Shown here one piece after another: positions 6,588 through 9,238 of a stretch of DNA of 9,238 nucleotides. The first letter of the stretch is position 1. The number at the start of each line of letters is the position of its first letter. A program made the translations under genes and the position numbers. This stretch comes from Chloroflexota bacterium. GTDB lineage: Bacteria > Chloroflexota > Anaerolineae > B4-G1 > SLSP01. The notes under the pieces are model-generated. The model was not told the DNA's origin. It saw only the letters and a program-made list of their open reading frames with translations, and did not search any database. The stretch lies in the NCBI GenBank assembly GCA_012798275.1, contig JAAZNO010000223.1, positions 1 to 9,238 of the forward strand, in the 5' to 3' direction.

Positions 6588-7520
6588 TCACCCCTCGCGG
6601 ACAAAGGGCTTGGTCAAGGCCGTAGGCGGACGCACACGCTGCACCGCCACCACCAACGCCAGGATGGTCAACACGTAGGGCATCATCACCGCGAATTCCG
6701 AGGGGATGGGCAACCCTAACACCTGCACCCACAGCTGCAGTGCGTTGACCATGCTGAACAACAGCGCCCCCGCCAGCACTCCCCAGGGACGCCAACCGCC
6801 AAAGTAGACCAGCGCTACGGCGATAAAACCCAGACCGCTGGTCAGATTCTGCTGGAAGACATTGAGCAGGGCGATGGAGAGCGACGCGCCGGCCAGGCCG
6901 GAGAGCGCCCCGCCCAGCGTCACTGTGATGTACCGCACCAGGCTCACATTGACCCCCAGCGAATCCGCCGCCTCCGGGTTCTCCCCCACAGCGCGGATTT
7001 TCAACCCGAAGGTGGTCTTATCCATCACAAAAGCCGCCACCGGCACCAGCAGATAGGCGCCATAGACGAGCAGATTTTGATTGAAGAAGACTTCACCCAA
7101 CACCGGAATCCGGCTCAACAAGGGGATGGCCAGGGGACGGAACCCGCTCACCGTTTGCACAGTCCCCAGCAGCGTCTGGAAGAGCAGATCGCTCAAGCCC
7201 AATCCAAAGAGATAAAAGCCGATGCCGCTAATGCCCTGCTGAGCGTGAAGCGTGATGCTCACAAAGGCCATGATCAGCCCCATGAGAGCGCCGACGAACA
7301 ACGCCGCAGCGACACCCAACCAGAGACTACCGGTTTGACGGGCTACATAGAACGCCGCAAAAGCACCGACCAGCATTTGCCCCTCGACGCCGAGGTTGAG
7401 GACGCCGCTGCGCTGTCCAAACGTCTCGCCGAGGGCGGCATACAGATAGGGCGTCGCCAGTCGAATGCCAGAGGCCAGGATTCCCAACAAAACCTGTGCG
7501 GTGAGCAGCTCGCCGATCAT
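6588..7520 (-). CDS. ABC transporter permease, BMP/nucleoside-type (second permease)
   Basis: This 310-residue integral membrane protein belongs to the branched-chain/simple-sugar permease superfamily (PF02653, YufQ/NupQ-like) and would form half of the import channel. Residues 37-50 carry QRSGVLNLGVEGQM, the hallmark of these permeases. A cytoplasmic loop with GLKIRAVGENPEAADSLGVN (172-191) is the expected contact with the ATPase. GGALSGLAGASLSI (203-216) follows. About nine to ten hydrophobic segments are visible, for example 8-30, 48-60, 66-88, 98-122, 148-166, 196-218, 230-262 and 276-294. The ATG overlaps the stop of the first permease (ATGA), with a strong GGAGGGAG four bases upstream, so the two permeases are translationally coupled. 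A 67-base gap separates it from the lipoprotein gene. Length and motifs are normal for the family. Confidence 0.92.
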   Translation of the reverse strand: MIGELLTAQVLLGILASGIRLATPYLYAALGETFGQRSGVLNLGVEGQMLVGAFAAFYVARQTGSLWLGVAAALFVGALMGLIMAFVSITLHAQQGISGIGFYLFGLGLSDLLFQTLLGTVQTVSGFRPLAIPLLSRIPVLGEVFFNQNLLVYGAYLLVPVAAFVMDKTTFGLKIRAVGENPEAADSLGVNVSLVRYITVTLGGALSGLAGASLSIALLNVFQQNLTSGLGFIAVALVYFGGWRPWGVLAGALLFSMVNALQLWVQVLGLPIPSEFAVMMPYVLTILALVVAVQRVRPPTALTKPFVREG

Positions 7521-8674
7521 ACCGCTCCCTCCTGGCCGGTCGCGGCCGGCGGCGTTGGAATCAGAGGCGTCTCATCCCGCTCCAGGGGACGTTCGATCAC
7601 CCGTCGGCGAGCGCGCTTTTGCCGCCACAGTTCGGTGCTGACCACGAAAACGACCACCAGGCCGTTCAGGGTGACGATGAGCGCCGCCGGCACCTGCACA
7701 GCGCGTTGCAGTTTGTTGGCGCCTACCAACAGGCCGCCAAAGAGGAAGGCCGCGGGAATGGTCCCCAGCGGGTGCAGCTGGCCAAACAGCGCCGCGACGA
7801 TGCCATGAAAGCCCGCGCTGCCCGTGAAACCCGTCGCCGAGCCGTCGGTGAACATACGGAAGTTCACGCCATAGATCTGTACCGCGCCCGCCAACCCGGC
7901 CAACGCGCCGCTGAGCGCCAACGAGAGGGCAATGTACCGCGGGACGTTGATGCCGGCATAGCGCGCCGCCTCCTTGTTCAAGCCGACGGCCCGAATGCGA
8001 TAGCCCAGCGTCGTCCGCCACAAAAGGATATAGACCAGCACCGCCATGAGGATGGCGAGCAGCGTTCCCAGATGCAAGCGGGTAGGCGCCAGCCGGGGCA
8101 AGTCAAAGGCCGGGGAAATCCGCGCCGTCTGGGGGATGCGCGAGGCCCGTTGCAATTGAACCGGGTCCATGAGGGGCCCAATCAGCAAAAAGTTCATCCC
8201 CTGCACCGCGATCTGATTCATCATCACCGTGCTCAGGATCTCGTTGACGTTGAAATGGGCTTTGAGCAAGCCCGGAATCCCGCCCCAGATCGCGCCGCCC
8301 ACCATGCCGGCCAGCAGCGCCGCTGGCACCACCAGCAATGCCGGGCCGTCTGGAAAACTCAAGCCCACCAACACAGCGCACAGCGCTCCCACCACAAACT
8401 GTCCTTCGCCTCCGATATTGGTCACGCCGCCGCGCGAGGCGATGCAAATGCCCACGCCGACAAAGAGAAGGGGCGTCGCGCGCACCAGCGTGTCAGCAAT
8501 CGCGTTGAGGCTGCCGAAAGCCCCTTCCACCAGGGCGGCGTAAGCCACCAAAGGATTGGCTCCCAGCGCCAGCAACATCAGCGCCCCCACCAGCAGCGCT
8601 GCCAGCGTTGCGAACACGGGCAGCAACGCATCCACCAGCTGCGAGTTCCATAACGCCGCAAGCCATTGTTTCAT
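7517..8674 (-). CDS. ABC transporter permease, BMP/nucleoside-type (first permease)
   Basis: This 385-residue membrane protein is the larger partner permease (PF02653, YufP/NupP-like). It has a hydrophobic segment at 18-38 and the family stretch RGGVTNIGGEGQFVVGA (81-97). The loop GYRIRAVGLNKEAARYAGIN (224-243) matches the ATPase-contact loop of the second permease. ALSGALAGLAGAVQ (253-266) and a run of membrane segments to about residue 347 follow. The C-terminal tail (350-385) is charged and Pro-rich (RQKRARRRV...) and probably cytoplasmic. The gene starts four bases after the thioesterase stop, with AGGAA six bases upstream lying at the end of that gene, so the two are probably cotranscribed. 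Two non-identical permeases next to each other are normal for BMP-type importers. Substrate is not readable from sequence alone. Confidence 0.92.
   Translation of the reverse strand: MKQWLAALWNSQLVDALLPVFATLAALLVGALMLLALGANPLVAYAALVEGAFGSLNAIADTLVRATPLLFVGVGICIASRGGVTNIGGEGQFVVGALCAVLVGLSFPDGPALLVVPAALLAGMVGGAIWGGIPGLLKAHFNVNEILSTVMMNQIAVQGMNFLLIGPLMDPVQLQRASRIPQTARISPAFDLPRLAPTRLHLGTLLAILMAVLVYILLWRTTLGYRIRAVGLNKEAARYAGINVPRYIALSLALSGALAGLAGAVQIYGVNFRMFTDGSATGFTGSAGFHGIVAALFGQLHPLGTIPAAFLFGGLLVGANKLQRAVQVPAALIVTLNGLVVVFVVSTELWRQKRARRRVIERPLERDETPLIPTPPAATGQEGAV
7525..7533 (-). promoter_or_regulatory. Ribosome binding site of the second permease gene
   Basis: On the - strand AGGAGGGAG lies four bases before the ATG at 7520-7518, inside the last codons of the first permease gene. 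Together with the ATGA overlap it supports balanced production of the two channel subunits. Confidence 0.75.
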
Positions 8675-8677
8675 GCT

Positions 8678-9166
8678 CTATTCCTGTTCCACCCGCCAGA
8701 AATGCCGCTCCGCTCCCCACTTTTCGAGGGTCTCTTCTGTAGGAGCGACGACAACCGCTTTGGCTTCCACCGTCACCGTACCATCGGCGAGCCGCAGCTC
8801 GCCGGCGACTTCCGCCACACGGGAGCGCCGCTCGACCACCCAGCCGACTGCGGTCAAAGGCGTTTCTGTCGGCGTAGGGAGGCGATAGCGCAATTCCAAT
8901 TTCGCCGTGACCCAAAACGTCTCCTCGGCCTGCCCCACGTTGATGGCGCGACCCGTCACCTCGTCCATGATGGCGGCCAGAGCTCCCCCGTGCGCCATGC
9001 CCGGATAGCCCTGATAGACCTCCGGGATGATCAGCGGGGCGATCACCTGCCCGGCGGCTTCATCACTGTAGAAGCGCAAATGCATGCCCTGCGGATTTTG
9101 CCGTCCGCAGACAAAACACATCCGCGATGTCGGTTGCGGTTTCCAGGTTACGGGAATGTCATCCAT
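8678..9166 (-). CDS. PaaI-like hotdog-fold thioesterase
   Basis: This 162-residue protein looks like a PaaI/YbgC-type hotdog thioesterase, which hydrolyses acyl-CoA-like thioesters in the cytoplasm. The central helix motif is GMAHGGALAAIMDEVTGRA (56-74), with the HGG turn (59-61) and acidic Asp68/Glu69. Beta strands such as VTAKLELRYRLP (86-97) and VTVEAKAVVVAP (131-142) follow. The N-terminus carries CFVCGRQNPQGMHLRFY (17-33), a CxxCG...NP.G stretch seen in a subgroup of these proteins. I chose the ATG at 9166 because AGGAG lies nine bases upstream; the frame stays open 23 codons further but through a non-coding-looking repeat region. It heads the transporter gene set, only three spare bases before the first permease. 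What it does for the transport system is not clear; its substrate is unknown. Confidence 0.85.
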   Translation of the reverse strand: MDDIPVTWKPQPTSRMCFVCGRQNPQGMHLRFYSDEAAGQVIAPLIIPEVYQGYPGMAHGGALAAIMDEVTGRAINVGQAEETFWVTAKLELRYRLPTPTETPLTAVGWVVERRSRVAEVAGELRLADGTVTVEAKAVVVAPTEETLEKWGAERHFWRVEQE

Positions 9167-9175
9167 GGAAGAGAA

Positions 9176-9180
9176 CTCCT
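9176..9180 (-). promoter_or_regulatory. Ribosome binding site of the thioesterase gene
   Basis: On the - strand AGGAG lies nine bases before the ATG at 9166-9164. It supports this start over the upstream in-frame ATG at 9235, which has no visible site within the window. Confidence 0.65.
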
Positions 9181-9196
9181 CGGAAAATAGAGAGCC

Positions 9197-9235
9197 GTGA
9201 GTCGAGAGCTGTCGTAGTCTTCGATCACGACTCAC
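9197..9235. repeat. Inverted repeat upstream of the transporter gene set
   Basis: GTGAGTCG (9197-9204) and CGACTCAC (9228-9235) are a perfect 8-bp inverted repeat separated by 23 bases. The spacer contains further GTCG/CGA-like fragments (GTCGTAGTC, TCGATCACG), so the stretch also resembles a worn short-repeat cluster. It lies 31 bases upstream of the thioesterase start. It could be an operator, a leader stem-loop or an intergenic repeat; I see no promoter good enough to decide (a TATTTT at 9189-9184 on the - strand has no -35 partner). Confidence 0.4.
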
Positions 9236-9238
9236 AGC

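Noticed and set aside
6521..6604. A 28-residue N-terminal extension of the lipoprotein
   Set aside because: The extension overlaps the end of the permease gene, is not signal-like, and the downstream ATG has both a good Shine-Dalgarno and a proper lipoprotein signal peptide.
5267..6625. A 452-codon open frame on the + strand opposite the ATPase and lipoprotein genes
   Set aside because: It is antisense to two well-recognised genes, is rich in His, Arg, Gly and Asp with no domain I know, and is the kind of long open antisense frame that GC-rich codon use produces.
7619..8653. A 344-codon open frame on the + strand opposite the first permease gene
   Set aside because: It is rich in Arg, Gln and His, lies entirely antisense to a clear permease, and has no recognisable domain.
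9167..9235. A 23-residue N-terminal extension of the thioesterase
   Set aside because: It would translate the inverted-repeat region into a basic, non-conserved-looking peptide, and AGGAG supports the later ATG.

Overview
The window is GC-rich (clearly above 60% by eye) and densely packed with genes. It looks like ordinary chromosome: I see no tRNA, rRNA, transposase, phage gene, CRISPR array or origin. The best guess for the host is a Gram-positive-like or monoderm bacterium, possibly a Chloroflexota member (Anaerolineae-like). That rests on a surface protein with a signal peptide, a CAP domain, a long Thr/Pro stalk and a C-terminal membrane anchor, and on a Cys-Gly-rich lipoprotein. This placement is an inference with low to moderate confidence.

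Left part, + strand (1-2989): the last codons of an unidentified gene run by an ATGA overlap into an inositol-monophosphatase-family phosphatase. That gene runs by a GTGA overlap into a secreted, membrane-anchored CAP/SCP-domain protein. After an 87-base gap comes a YitT-family membrane protein (DUF161 plus DUF2179). Two stem-loops follow, one of them containing the yitT-type stop codon, in the short gap where the two gene sets converge.

Right part, - strand (9166 down to 3067): one tight set of six genes, probably an operon. In transcription order these are a PaaI-like hotdog thioesterase, two BMP-type ABC permeases (the second overlapping the first by ATGA), a BMP-family substrate-binding lipoprotein, a double-domain ABC ATPase, and an FAD-binding subunit of the xanthine dehydrogenase/CO dehydrogenase (molybdopterin hydroxylase) family. 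The four middle genes form a complete importer of the nucleoside/simple-sugar class (Bacillus YufNOPQ/NupNOPQ-like). The flavoprotein subunit suggests an imported substrate that is oxidised by a molybdenum hydroxylase, with purines the most obvious candidates. Its molybdopterin and iron-sulfur partner subunits are not in the window.

I found no clearly new defence or mobile system. The points most worth a second look are the orphan flavoprotein subunit at the end of a transporter operon, the thioesterase at its head, the CAP domain with missing canonical residues, and the paired hairpins and dyad repeat in the non-coding gaps.
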